Shown: one piece after another, positions 44,722-57,100 of the stretch | How positions within the stretch are numbered: the stretch's first letter is position 1 | Layout: every line of letters begins with the position of its first letter | From: Blastomussa wellsi | Taxonomy: Eukaryota > Cnidaria > Anthozoa > Scleractinia > Plerogyridae | NCBI GenBank assembly: GCA_947652115.1 | Contig: OX393568.1 | Location: 13,364,242-13,428,241 of the forward strand | Direction of reading: 5' to 3' | DNA length: 64,000 bases | The notes under the pieces: model-generated | Told to the model about the DNA's origin: nothing | Seen by the model: the letters and a program-made list of their open reading frames with translations, nothing else | The model's database searches: none | Position numbers and translations under genes: made by a program

Positions 44722-45914
44722 TTTGAGTAGTCTTATGTGACCTGAGGCAGGTTCGCAGTGCGGGCAAAAGCAACATAGATTGATAAAGTTTGACTATTTT
44801 CATAGCACTTTAATACTACTCGGCTGTAGAACACACTTGCTAATCTCGCGTTTATAATACGCTTAAAAATGTTCTTGGGTTTCTACAAAGCGTTCAGTTG
44901 TTGAATAGTATAAGAGTCGCTATAAATGGCACAGTCCAGCCTATTATGGCCAATAAACATCCGCAATCGGCTGCTACTGTTCAAAGACAATTTTATTTAT
45001 TTCCGGTCAGGCACTAAGCCGCCGTCTATTTCTTGAGAAATTTGCATGAATTTCAGACTTGATATATCACGCTCCTGTGAGCATGAATTCAATAAATTTA
45101 GATGCAGGAAAACCTGATCCGCTATCACGTACAGTTCTTACATTGTATTCCTTGTAATGTTGTTGAACGATCGCGCCAAGTACTTTACTGATGTTGTCTC
45201 TTTCCAGTTTAGGAAAACCGCAGCGTTCAGTGAGGGGATTTAGGGCATTGTTTGAAACATTTGTACTTGACTGCAGTGAAGAGCAAATTGTTGACTTAGG
45301 ATATCGTACTAAGCCTGTTATGACGTCTTATTGGTGACTAAACTAATATTTCAAGAGGGTGAAAATAAATGGCAAAGAAGTTATACAAAATGTACTTCAA
45401 AGAAGTTGAAATAAAAGTTGTTTTATGCCGTCTATAACGAAGTAAAAGGGAAATAACGTGAACCTAAGACCAAAGTCCAGCGTCACGTGTTTAAATTCCA
45501 CCGAGAAACTAATGTAAGTTCATGGATCTTAAGAAACTTTGTGCAAGCAACAAGAATGATAATTTCAAGCACGTAATCTGTCTGAACGATTGTTTCCCGT
45601 TCTGTAATTTTAACAAAATGGCCAAGCGAATCGTCCATAAACACGAATTCAACATCACATTTAGTGCTCTCATTTCTCCAACTTTTACTTTTAAAGACGT
45701 TTAAATTGTTACTTCAGGAAACGATATCATTTCTTCAATTTATTATAGATAACGTTAAACAAATATACAAGTGGACCATTCGTTTATACGTAACATTATC
45801 TACAAAGTATACAATGTCTCTTTTTTTTTGTCATCAACTATGCATAATTGACCTCATTTTTGACTCTTGGGTGAATGATCTCATTAAGCTGCATCAAGGG
45901 TGTATTAACGGCGG
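44722..45914. other. Intergenic, no gene
   Basis: AT-rich sequence between the convergent TGF-beta ligand and NUP54 genes. Frames are below 85 codons. A block at 45660-45745 is a diverged copy of the start of the repeat unit at 46129. Confidence 0.4.
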
Positions 45915-46400
45915 ATAGCTCGGCTTTCTTTTCAAGTTTATCTTTTGTCTGAATTAAATATAACCTCAAGTTAATTAGGTTCTTTCAGAGGCTTCGAGAA
46001 AAAAATTCAAATCATTGTGTTATGCTGATCGTCTTCGGGCCTGATCTTTTCCTACAAATTGATGTCAATGATACCGAAATGTTTTGGCGGCTTTTTTAAA
46101 CGTCTGTAAAGCTTTTTGAACTCTCATTTTGTGCTCTCATTTCTACAACTTAAAGCATAAATTCAGGATACGATATCATTTCTTCAAGCTACTTTCCAAA
46201 TATAACCTGAAGTTAATTTGGAAGCAATTAGGTAATTTTTTTTCCTTTCTTTCAGATGCTTCGAGAAAAAAGTTCAAACTCTTGTGTTATATTTATCGCT
46301 TTCGGGCCTGATCTTTTCCTTCAATCACAAATTGATGTCAATAATACTGAAACGCTTTGACGGCTTTTTCAACGTCCATAAAACTTTTTAAACTCAATAA
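45915..46400. repeat. Diverged direct duplication, ~210-bp unit
   Basis: About 45935-46128 and about 46195-46400 share AAATATAACCT(C/G)AAGTTAAT, CTTCGAGAAAAA, TTTCGGGCCTGATCTTTTCC and ATTGATGTCAAT in the same order. A partial third copy of another part lies at 45660-45745. Confidence 0.75.
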
Positions 46401-47537
46401 AAATGATGGTAATTTAACTGACATAATAATTTTGTAACATGTTAAGAGTATAACATGTTATAAAAACAAAGCAATTCAGTGTTAATGGTTTAACAGGGAA
46501 GGGATAGAGGAAACAAACCCACGCATCATTACTGAGAACACTTGCCAAATCTATCTACGCAACAATTGCATACAACCCATACAGACGACTATATGCACTA
46601 ACATAAAGTTCATTAATTCAGTTTTCATCTTGTTACGGGGTGGTTTGGCGCCAGTAAAACGATTCGACCTTCACACTCAACAAATTCATCGCCTGATTTG
46701 TGCACAGTAAAGAAGAACTGACAGATATAAAGCGCTTAGAGTATGGCTGGAATTCACTAAACACTAAACAAGGTAGAAGAAAATTTCTTTGGATTTATTA
46801 CTTTTTTAATGACATCCACCACACTGGGTGGTACACAGGATAAATCGACATATTTAGCAAGGAGACGCTGGCCAACATTTAATTAATACTGTTGTTTTAT
46901 TTATTTTCCTCGTTGAGTACAAATCAAGGCCACAATCTAGGATGATTCAAAAGGCAGTCGGTTTATATAGGGGCGAGTAGTTAAACTCGAATAACATCGT
47001 GACGCTCATATGAATACACAGCTGCATGACAGCTAAACCAATAAAAATACTAAACAGCTCTGCGGTTTGTCTTTGTACAAATTAAAGATCGTGCAATTCG
47101 TGCATAAATTAACTAACAGAAAATCAGTGAGACGAAAAGCGTTATTAGATGTATTGTCAGTTGATCTAATGTAAGTACGCTATTATATTCTCATTCTCAC
47201 TAATTTGCACTCGTGCCTCATTTCGCGAATTATAGCCATATTTCCCAAGAATTAACTTTTGGATTTTCACAGAGAATGGATGGCTACTTTAAAAAGTCAG
47301 CTTTCAGGAAAACTATCGAGAAAGCATCAGTACAAGACCACTTCAAACAACAATGCTTAGTTCCGTTAAGTCTATTTTTACATCACAATGATATGTTATA
47401 GGAAAGCTAAAGGAAGTAAAAAAGGAATGCTGTATTAAATAGGCTGTATATCTCAAGTCACAAAACGTTTTGTCAATGTCTCAACGAACAGTTCTTCGGT
47501 TGGAAATTTAGCATTTCTTCTTAAAATCCCAGCTACT
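46401..47537. other. Intergenic, no gene
   Basis: AT-rich; no recognisable frame or repeat. Confidence 0.4.
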
Positions 47538-47639
47538 TCAACCTTCTGCCATCTTCAAGATGTGACGCTTGCCGTCAAAGAGCTTCAAGTCAACTTCAGT
47601 ATCATCACTGCGAAACTGACAGATCATTTGATTCGGAAT
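47538..47639 (-). other. Possible terminal exon, unidentified
   Basis: A minus-strand frame reads IPNQMICQFRSDDTEVD then LKLFDGKRHILKMAEG and a stop (TGA at 47540-47538). An AG precedes it. The composition looks coding, but I recognise no family. It lies downstream of NUP54, beyond its likely polyadenylation signal. Confidence 0.3.
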
Positions 47640-47748
47640 CTCCGTTGAGTATCAGGTTGTGAACTGATCATACCACAACGTCAACTTTCCGATTGAAATG
47701 ATCATAAAATAGCCCCAACTTTCTGATTGAAATGATCATATCACAGCC

Positions 47749-47754
47749 TTTATT
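47749..47754 (-). other. NUP54: NUP54 polyadenylation signal AATAAA
   Basis: AATAAA on the minus strand, about 170 bases beyond the NUP54 stop codon. Confidence 0.6.
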
Positions 47755-47923
47755 TCTGCTTGTGTGCTATCAAATCAGTTCCCACCGCAGCACTTTTTTT
47801 ACACGAGTATTTAATTTCGCAATGTGTTGCGACCAGCAACCCACAGTAATCTAGCCAGCAAGGATAAGTAGAAGCACTTAGTTAACTCTTTTCACAGTCT
47901 CTCTATATCTAAGCGATGTTCCT

Positions 47924-50900
47924 TTAGGTCCGTGCTGAAGGCAGCTCAGTGAGTCCCCGTTCTATAGTGCCCAGGTCCTGTAGGTCATCCTTGATGATTG
48001 TTATAAGATGCATCAGACCCACTTGTTGACGTTCAAGATGCTGCAACAACCAATAACTGTTTATTTACCTCATTAAACACTGCAGCAATACGTACGAATA
48101 TCTAGGCATGATTCAGATTCAGATTTTTTATTGTTTTACACTATTTACAGAAATTATAACTTTAACAGTATTTATACATATTGAAAGAAAGAAAAGAAAT
48201 ATAACAATAAATAGTCAAAATAAAGTGTGCTCAGTGACCAAAGTAGCATAGGCTTTCAACTATGAACACAAGTCGAAATGAACACAGTGAACACAAGTCG
48301 AAATGTGATACAGTAATAGCCCGCGTACAAAAACCTGGGTTTTAAGAACCTATTAGGCTAAAATTTTCATTTTAAGCCACCTCCACATAAGAATCTATTA
48401 AGGCTAAAATTTTAAGTTAGGTTCTTATCAGTAGGGTTGCTGTAAAAGTGTACAGGTAGAAACTGCTGAATTAAAATCATCATCTATTTACAAGTAACTT
48501 GACATAACTTTTTTTTTTCTTTCAAAAATTCGCGTTAATTTTATGTATCTTAATTTACTTTATTGTTAATTAAAATGACGTTGATTGAAAGCATCGTTAT
48601 TTTAAGGTCATTCCCCTGTATTGCATTGCGCATCCTTACTGCGCACGATTTATTGCGTCACCAGCGCGCGCACCTAAAGAAAACTGCGGCGTTTTATTTA
48701 CGGCTTTGCTCGTGAAGGAGATAAATCGTCGTTTTCTCTTAAACGAGTATGGTGACCTATATTTTTTTACCCTTTTTCTGAGACTAGCAATCACTTTCTT
48801 CCTATAACAGGAATATAAACAAATTCCCATTGCCGAAAAATAAATAATCGACGGAAACGTGAACTTATTGAACAGATATTGTGGTCTCGAGATCACTGCA
48901 TACTAGTAACAAGTTTAATCAAGGTCGACTGGAAATGCGTGCTTTAATAATGAAACATATATTAAATTGTTCCTTGAAGGCGATACAGTATATCTATAGT
49001 TTTTTCCCTTGTTTTGCTTTCTCCCTATTTTTTTTCTTCTCCCATAAGACGTGACATAAGCTAGTAAAATGAAAACATTTCTGAAGCTGATATTTTAACG
49101 AATTATGGGGTATTTTCAAGGTGCTCCTGCTCCTAAACGAATATGGGGACCCCTCTTTTTAATTACAAAATTTAAATCCCCTTACGATGAACAACAAATG
49201 GGCAAAGTTTCAACGAAAATCTATTGTCAGTTCTATTTCAGGGGAATGACCTTAAGACACCTTTTTATCAGCAAAGTTTCAATTCATCTACGTTTCCGTC
49301 AGAGTCCGTTGACGCATCTTCATTTAATATTGACTTCAAAATGTCCTTAGATTCGTCAGTATACCGATCGTCTTCTTGCGCAAAATATCTATCGCATTTT
49401 TGTCATCCCATTTCACGCCCTAGTTTGTATGGCTACCTTGCTGGAAATAAAGAGCAAATTTTGTTGTTGGCCGTTGTTGTTTTCTAAAGAAAGAAGTGCG
49501 AAAAATATCAAATTCGCGTTAATTAAATGTAATGTTACTTTTCGAAAATTCGCGCTAATTTTATAACGCGTAAATTTTGTTCGCGTTGTTAACATGCTTC
49601 GTTTTATTCCTATATAAGGTAGATATCCTGTGACATTTGCCCGTAATCAAGTTGCATTGCATAGCGCTACAGAATCATAGTATTCGTAGCTGCACAAAAT
49701 ATTTTCAGCCGACAAATTGTTGAAGAATAAAACAATTATTCTGCTTAATCTTGCGAGATATCAAATTTACAGAGTAACATAGGATTAACGGGGTTTAAAT
49801 GAGAACATTTTAATGCAGATTTTTCTTACTTGCTTCAGCTGCTCCTGAATAACACCTTCTACTACGTATCTGCCATCTGCTCGCCCCAGTCTCTCGCCAG
49901 CTTGGCTCTGCCGTAAGCGAATCTGTGACATCATCTCATTTAGACGAGCCTGAAGAAAACAAAGCAATTGTTTCCGAACTCCCCAAGTGATAACCATATC
50001 ACAACAGAAGCTTTAGTCTAAAGAGTCAAAATGATATTCAGCGCTTTTTGAGAGCTAAACTGGTTTGCTTTATTTACCGTAGTGGTTAGAAACTCCGTCC
50101 GTTCATTGATGCCCTAGAAGTAATATATCAAACACGAGAGACAGTGTTTCGTCACATTTCCAAACACAAAGAAGAGAGTTGCAAATACGACACGCAGCGG
50201 AGTATTCGAACTTGGAGGTGTTTGGAAATGTGATTGAAACACTGTCTCGAGTGTTTGATACGTCTTCACAATCAAAACTAAAACTACGAAAGAAAACGAA
50301 GAAATAAAGGTGTAAAAATCTGTGCTAATTAACTATTAATGAGTTTGAGAAGGACAGTTCATGATTACTTTTCAAAAGATATACTAGAACTAAGAACCTG
50401 CAAGGAAAAAGAACAACGCATGATGTCCCAAGACAGGAACAAGCCTGAGAAATCTTCACAAGTTTCCAATTAGTTGACTTTCAATTACTATTGAAGAAGA
50501 GCAAGTCAAACGGTTATTGAAGATGATGTCTATAACGTTCGCTCTGGCTTATAATAACTTTTTTTCGTTAAGTTTGTCTATGGACCTATTTCATAAATGG
50601 CTGCCAATTTTAAAATCTTTTGTGTGCATTTAAATTAGCCTCTCTAACCTCGTTAGATTTACCATTTTAAAAGCGAGGTCAGAAAGGCTAATTTAAATGA
50701 ATGGACAAGAATTTAAAATTAAGAACCATTCATGTAATGTCTGTAATGCACATTTGATTATAGAAAATGCGCAATATAAATATTAAATATTGTTATTATT
50801 ATTATCTTGTAATCTTATGGCTTCAAGCACTGCAATGATAAATGGTGTTTTAAAATTTAATAATGAGTAAAATGCTTTAGCCTTGTAAATTATTATAACA

Positions 50901-51067
50901 AGACTTTTCCCGTCATATCGCTTTTAGTACTGTAGGCTTTTTAAATTTTTAATTGATTGTTACTAAATAGTTTCTTTGAATTGTAAATAAAGGTTTATTT
51001 TAATTATTAAAAAAAATTATTATTACTATTATTGTTATTATTATTACTATTATTATTATTACTATTA

Positions 51068-51117
<50 letters not shown>

Positions 51118-54100
51118 GAGGACTGATTATCAGCCCGTTGTTACGGACTTACTTTAAATTGTGAAGGTGCGTTTAACTCCGCCTGCAGGTATTCAAGTTG
51201 TACTCTGATAATCAACAATAAAGCAACGTAAGCACAGGCGCCCCTCACAAATTGGAACACGAATAAAATATTATTCTTTTCCTGCTTCGCGCTTTTTGTA
51301 TACGCTGTCAGCTGGTGTGAGGTCTGGAACCGTGAAATCTTCGGAAACCGCTTGGAACTCTTATAACATTACAAGGGGTGAAACTAAAATTACACCCTTC
51401 GAAATTCGCGTCAATACGAAGCGAAATCTCTGTCGCAATTTCACAAATATTATTCAGCAGAAAGGACAAAGATTGAACATGATATTGGTGGCGTTATTTT
51501 ACCCAAATGTTTCATTCGGGCTAATAGGCCATTTCGGAGTTCCCCAGCTTTTACAACTGCTTCAAAACGAGTCTTGGTATGAAAATGAACATACAGGTAA
51601 CACATTTCCATATGAATGGTTTTGCACTTCAGCTCCTTTTGACACTGAGGCAAAAGAAAACGCGGAAATGGCACATTGTACCTTTTGTTCGGTGACGCTT
51701 CCCTTTGAGAAATTTGTTTAACAAAGTGAGGTAATTCTAGAAAGACAGAGTTTCTGCAGGAATGTTGCAATTTAAAGTTCTTCTCCAAGCAGCTTGAGAT
51801 TTTGCTATGCCCGTTCTGTGCAGAACAACATGACATGACCAAATTCGAAATTCCGGCTGCTTTTTTATTGCAAAACGTGAGCTAAAATAGAGAATTTGCT
51901 TGAGTTTTTGTTTTAGTCCGGGGGCATAGCTCGAAATTTCAGGTCAATTGTGCACTAAGAGATACAAGCATGGAATTTGGCACAATGATACAAGTCACGA
52001 AAACAAGCATTTTCAGATTTTGTGCCAAGACGGAATTACTCCAGTTTCCACAGTTATAGCGGAGTTCCGCCGGGCCACAGAGCGGAGCCCCATACCTATA
52101 GTAATAGGAGAACCAAGCACGCATACAAAGTACAAACAAGAGAACCATGCCTTTCATTTCTCGTGGTAAGCGGCATGCTCGCGGGCGCGTGCAAAATACG
52201 TCCGTACGACGTCGCCCCAAATATCAATAGAGCGTTTTCACTCACGTGACCAAAAAAACAATTAATCGAACACCATTTAGTGGACAGAGTCAAGAAACTA
52301 CGACATTTAAACACTTCTCCAAGTTTCAGGCGTGTGCGTTATTCCAAACTTCAGATATTGGTCGAAATGTCTCGCACAAATTCACAGAGCCCAGTAAGGA
52401 GCCGCCATATTAGTGTACCCCTGTAGAACACCAACATGGCGGCCGGAAATAGTGTAACATCAGGAGTTTACTTTTGTTATCTTGGCGACTGGTTACCTGT
52501 TTTGAACAAACAAATGTTCATATAAACACTTTTCCTAATACTTAAACTTCTGAAATGGCTAAATCTCGCGAGATAAGTATGTGTTTTTCGACATACATGA
52601 TCGTAACTGTAAGTCACATACCGCCATAATACTGAAATTCAAATTGCGCTAGTTTCCACACGAGGGACGCTGTTGAGCTGAAAAGTTGTACACAGATATA
52701 AATTTAGCACCTCTTATGCCTGATGAGTATAAAAAGGCTGGTGGCTCTTTGGTTTTGGATTTTAGAATTTTTTGACGTCACGTGAAAACGTTCAGAGTTC
52801 GACCTGGTTCATATTTTTAAAGGTTAAGGTAAGCATACATCTTTGCCATGTTGTGGTCAATTGACAGCTGTCAAAAGAAGGTATCCGCTGACCAGATCGC
52901 GGGCTCAGATTTAGACCTCATCGAGGTAACGTGTTTTTGAAGTTGACCGCTGACAAGGAATTGTTTAAGAAACAGATGCAGTCTCGCCTAAAGGCTCGTG
53001 CAATTTTGAGAACTTTCAAAACATCACTCGTACTTATTAATCACAAATTGTACTCGAGGTCGTGCGATTTCCTATACAAACTACAATTTATTGTTCGTAC
53101 AAGTATATCAACAATTACTATCGTTCAGTCAGTGGTACCAACCTGTTTTACCATGCACGTTTTGTTTATTACTCGCCATGACCACGGAGAACCGTGGAAA
53201 GCTACGGGATAGACCATTATAAAAGTGAAGGCGGGTTGGGTGGGGGGGGGGGGGGAATTCGTGCAACGTTAAATGGAAGGGAATCCAATACAAAGAAATT
53301 GCTGGAGGAGGATCGCATTTCTATTTCGATGCCATCAAAATTATGGTATTGCACGGTGAAGCGAAATCTTATCGCATTGCTGTAATTATGTTCCTGGAGG
53401 TTCGATGGAGGTGTTTAAATTATTTTTGGCCAGTTTCTCAGAGATCTATCTTCGTTTTAACACGCTCCACATAAAATATAATACTGAAACTCTCGCATGT
53501 AAACAATAACAAAGGCGTGGCTGATTTGGGCCCTTTAACTCAGACGAAGCCCGAAGTACTCTAAACCGTGATGTCTAAAACATTGACAAATTTTCCAGGG
53601 TTCTGAGACTGGACCGCATTATGGCCATGGACGGCCTCATTGAAAAGCGAAAGAACATATCTGAAATATTGTTTGCAGTTAGCCACCAACAATTGGCCGA
53701 TATTTTAAATGAGCGAGGCGAACGTTTGAAACGAATAATGCATTCCGTTAGCCGTTCGATCAAAACTACAATTCCCGAATACTAAGTGGATCCTGAGTGG
53801 CTTGACTGTAAAATGTTCATTCCAACAAACGACACGCCAAACAGCTTTACGAAACTTTCCCTTGAGTTGTAAAGCAGACTTCTCCACATGGCCTACACTT
53901 CGGGCCAATTAATTAGATCCTCCTGCAAGCGTTCTCGCAAACGCGGAGTTTCTTTTTCGGAACAGAATTCACAGAAATGACGATAGAAATAGGCTGGCCA
54001 CGTTGTTAGAATGCCAAACAGTTCGACTGCCCAAACAGCTGCAGGGCTAATCGTAAGAAGCAGAGGGTTTCAGTCGGAAAACAAAACTTGCATAGTCAAT

Positions 54101-57100
54101 GTGCAAATATGGTCATGTGAGCCAAAAGTCCGGCCGGTCCAAGATTACAACAATCGCTGAGAATTCATGGAGGCTCGGCTTCATCCCATCGATTGGCCTC
54201 TGCTTGGTTTGACTATTATATGCACTACAACTTAAAGCTTTGCACATAGCTTCGTTGCCGAGATGATTTCACATTTCACTAATTGAATTTACTTAACCCC
54301 ACCAGGCTCTTTTAAACCTTCTCTGACCGGCTGGCGATTTTTCGTCTGTTGTGGGCTTTTCCACGAGTAACAACTACTTTACTTACGGTTATAATAGACA
54401 TACTACCACAAAAACGCCAAGAGTTTTGTACAGCCCCCGAAATGATCCACTGAAATATTTTAGTGATCGTTTTTATTACAAGAAGACATTTTCTATGATT
54501 TACGGTATGTATGATTCATGACAATTGAGTCGGATTGCCATAAAAGCAAGTAATAGCCCAGATATTGCAGGAAGATTTTTACTTGACGTGTTTGATTCAA
54601 AACATGTCAAAAGTCCGAAATTTCGTGACACATTGCGATCCTGGCAATCTTTTGAAAACGTCAATATTCATATCTCCTTGCTCTTTATTCCCAGGCGACG
54701 TTCAGTGAAAGTCTTGTAAACTGGTTAAGTTTTTCTTAATACTAAGACTTAATACATGTATGTGTTGCACTTAAAACACCAAAATGGCGACCATTTCAGG
54801 GTCGGGATCATTTCGGAGGGTGAACAGTTTCACCCCTTGTTACTATATAATGACGATCAGATGTCGATCCGGAGAATTTCCGAAGTTTAATGCACGGTCG
54901 TCCCAGACATCTCTGGGCTCGTAATTTTTGGCTCTAAACCGCACATTTGAAATAATTCAAATTGACTGCCACAAAACAAAAGACGATTTATTGTCCTCTA
55001 ATTTGATGTGAGCCCCGCCCCCCGGTGCAAAAGCTAAGACAATAAGAAAATAAAGAATACAATCAACAAACGGTTTAAAAAGATTTTCGTTGGGCTGCCA
55101 AGGTAACAACAGCTAGAGAACACTTGTTATGGTATGTCGTGTAAATGTGTGCAGCTCACGAGGTGATAGCAGAGTGGGTCTGCACAGTATTTTGACAACG
55201 TGATGAAGAAATTCGTGGTCGATTACAGGAAATACCCTAACAGCCTCACGTCTATTTGTTTTTTACCACAACAAAACAAAGCCAAAATGATTAAGCGAAA
55301 TCTTGCTTTCGCGAAATAAAAGTGCGAACAAAACCTGAAATTCTAACTAGCGAGATGATCTCAGATAGTGCAGAGTGTTATCTACAACTTAACAAGCCGT
55401 GGCAAACGAGGACACGTTGTTGCTCCTTTTGAGCAAACTGGGAAACAATTTTTGCAAACACAATGTTTCTGTTGCGCAGACGGGCAGACAGGGAAACATT
55501 TCTGTCTGTAACGTTTCTTCATTTGTCACGGCCTTTAGGATGGTCATCTACATAGGTGAGAGTACCCCTGCAGGCCCTCCTATTCCCCCCACCCACCCAG
55601 CCTGTAGTGACTTCGGTTATAATTATACTATTTGCTTTGCCAAACATGAGCAGACAGAAACTTTAGATATTTTGCTTACTTTTTTACTTGACTTTCTTAA
55701 TTTTTTTTAACACCCAATACACAACTTTAATTTCCAAGTGCAATATGTTTTGTTTAGGGTAGAGACTAGAGGGCTTTTCATGATATGTCATTCCGGACAC
55801 AAATACGTAAAGACGCCACTTTCTCAACACAATTTCAAGTATATTTATCATACTCCTGATACTACAGTGACGTCTTCCACAGCAAGATAAAAATCGTTTC
55901 TCAGAAGCTTTAGTCAAGACAGCGTTTTAATTTTAACCTTGGTTTTGAAGTCAATCTTAGTTTATTTTAATTGCAATAAGGCATTCAAGCAGCAAACCAT
56001 TCTTGTTCCCAGAGCCCTCGTTTCTTTGGGTCACGTGGTTAAAAGAAAACACGTGGCCCTGGGGACGAGGATGGCAGCAAACGTGACTGTCAACGTTTGC
56101 AACTTGATACTTTTGTTTGTTTCTTGCAAACGTTTGTAACTTGATACTTTTGTTTTTCTCTCGCAAACGTACGTAACATGATGCTTTTGATTCTCGAAAA
56201 CATATTAAAAGATGTGTTAATTTTTAAGGCCGGAAATAACTGGTAGAACGTTAAATATCTGATGTAAAAATTGAAAGAGAAAAATTTCGTTTCATTCAAA
56301 AAGCAATTTTTCATTGAAGTGATAAACAAGAACTAATTTAATTATCGAATAGTCACGGAATAGTACATTCCTTTCCCGTTGCCGCCATTCGGTTAAAACC
56401 ACTTAAAATTTTCTTTATATACAAGGATATCGATTTGTCTAGGAAGGCGCTTGGCAGTGTGCAACAATACCTTCAAATTTAGCAAGTTTACCGTACTGTG
56501 ACAAAGTCGGGGGAAAGCTTGAACAACGTTTGCACGTGTGTCCATTAAAAGGAGAAATAGACAAGACGCTGGAGAGAAATAATACGCTTCTCTTTATTTG
56601 AACCCTGAAAAACACAATACTTTCAAGACTGCAGAAAAACTCTCAAATACACAGGCTTGGGTTATTCCACACAAAAGATATGCAACCACAATACTGAACA
56701 TGATAAAAGTGTCGACACCCAAAATAAGTCAAAATATTCCTCCTACCCGACTAAAATCAGAGAGCATTAAAACGAACGCGCCTTACACGTTGTGTTCTAC
56801 AGCAAGGAAGAGTGCAAGACGTTCTAGTATGATTCCGTATTTGCGTAGTTTAACTGCCATCTTGTAGTGTGTCATTCTCGACCCCAGAGGCCGCGATTCG
56901 TTTGGTCAGCACCAAGGAATCGAGACCTCTGGCCGCAACCAAATTGTGAGCATGCGTAGAGAACTTGTTTTGTAGCTTTCAGCCTATCAGATTTGTCAGA
57001 TTTGATTTTGTGCATGCGCAGAGTGACGGGAAGTCCGAAAATCACGGACTTACGGTGTTGGACCTTCCCAGAGGTAGCGATTGTTGGTGCTGACCAAAAG

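Noticed and set aside
50078..50113. A 36-bp AG..GT-bounded block on the minus strand reading GINERTEFLTTT, at first taken as a NUP54 exon
   Set aside because: It would break the reading frame, and the 52-bp exon at 51153-51204 supplies the conserved LNAPSQFK segment with the right phase.
51296..51721. 141-codon plus-strand frame
   Set aside because: No domain, overlapped by a similar-length opposing frame, and the style is that of an old repeat inside a NUP54 intron.
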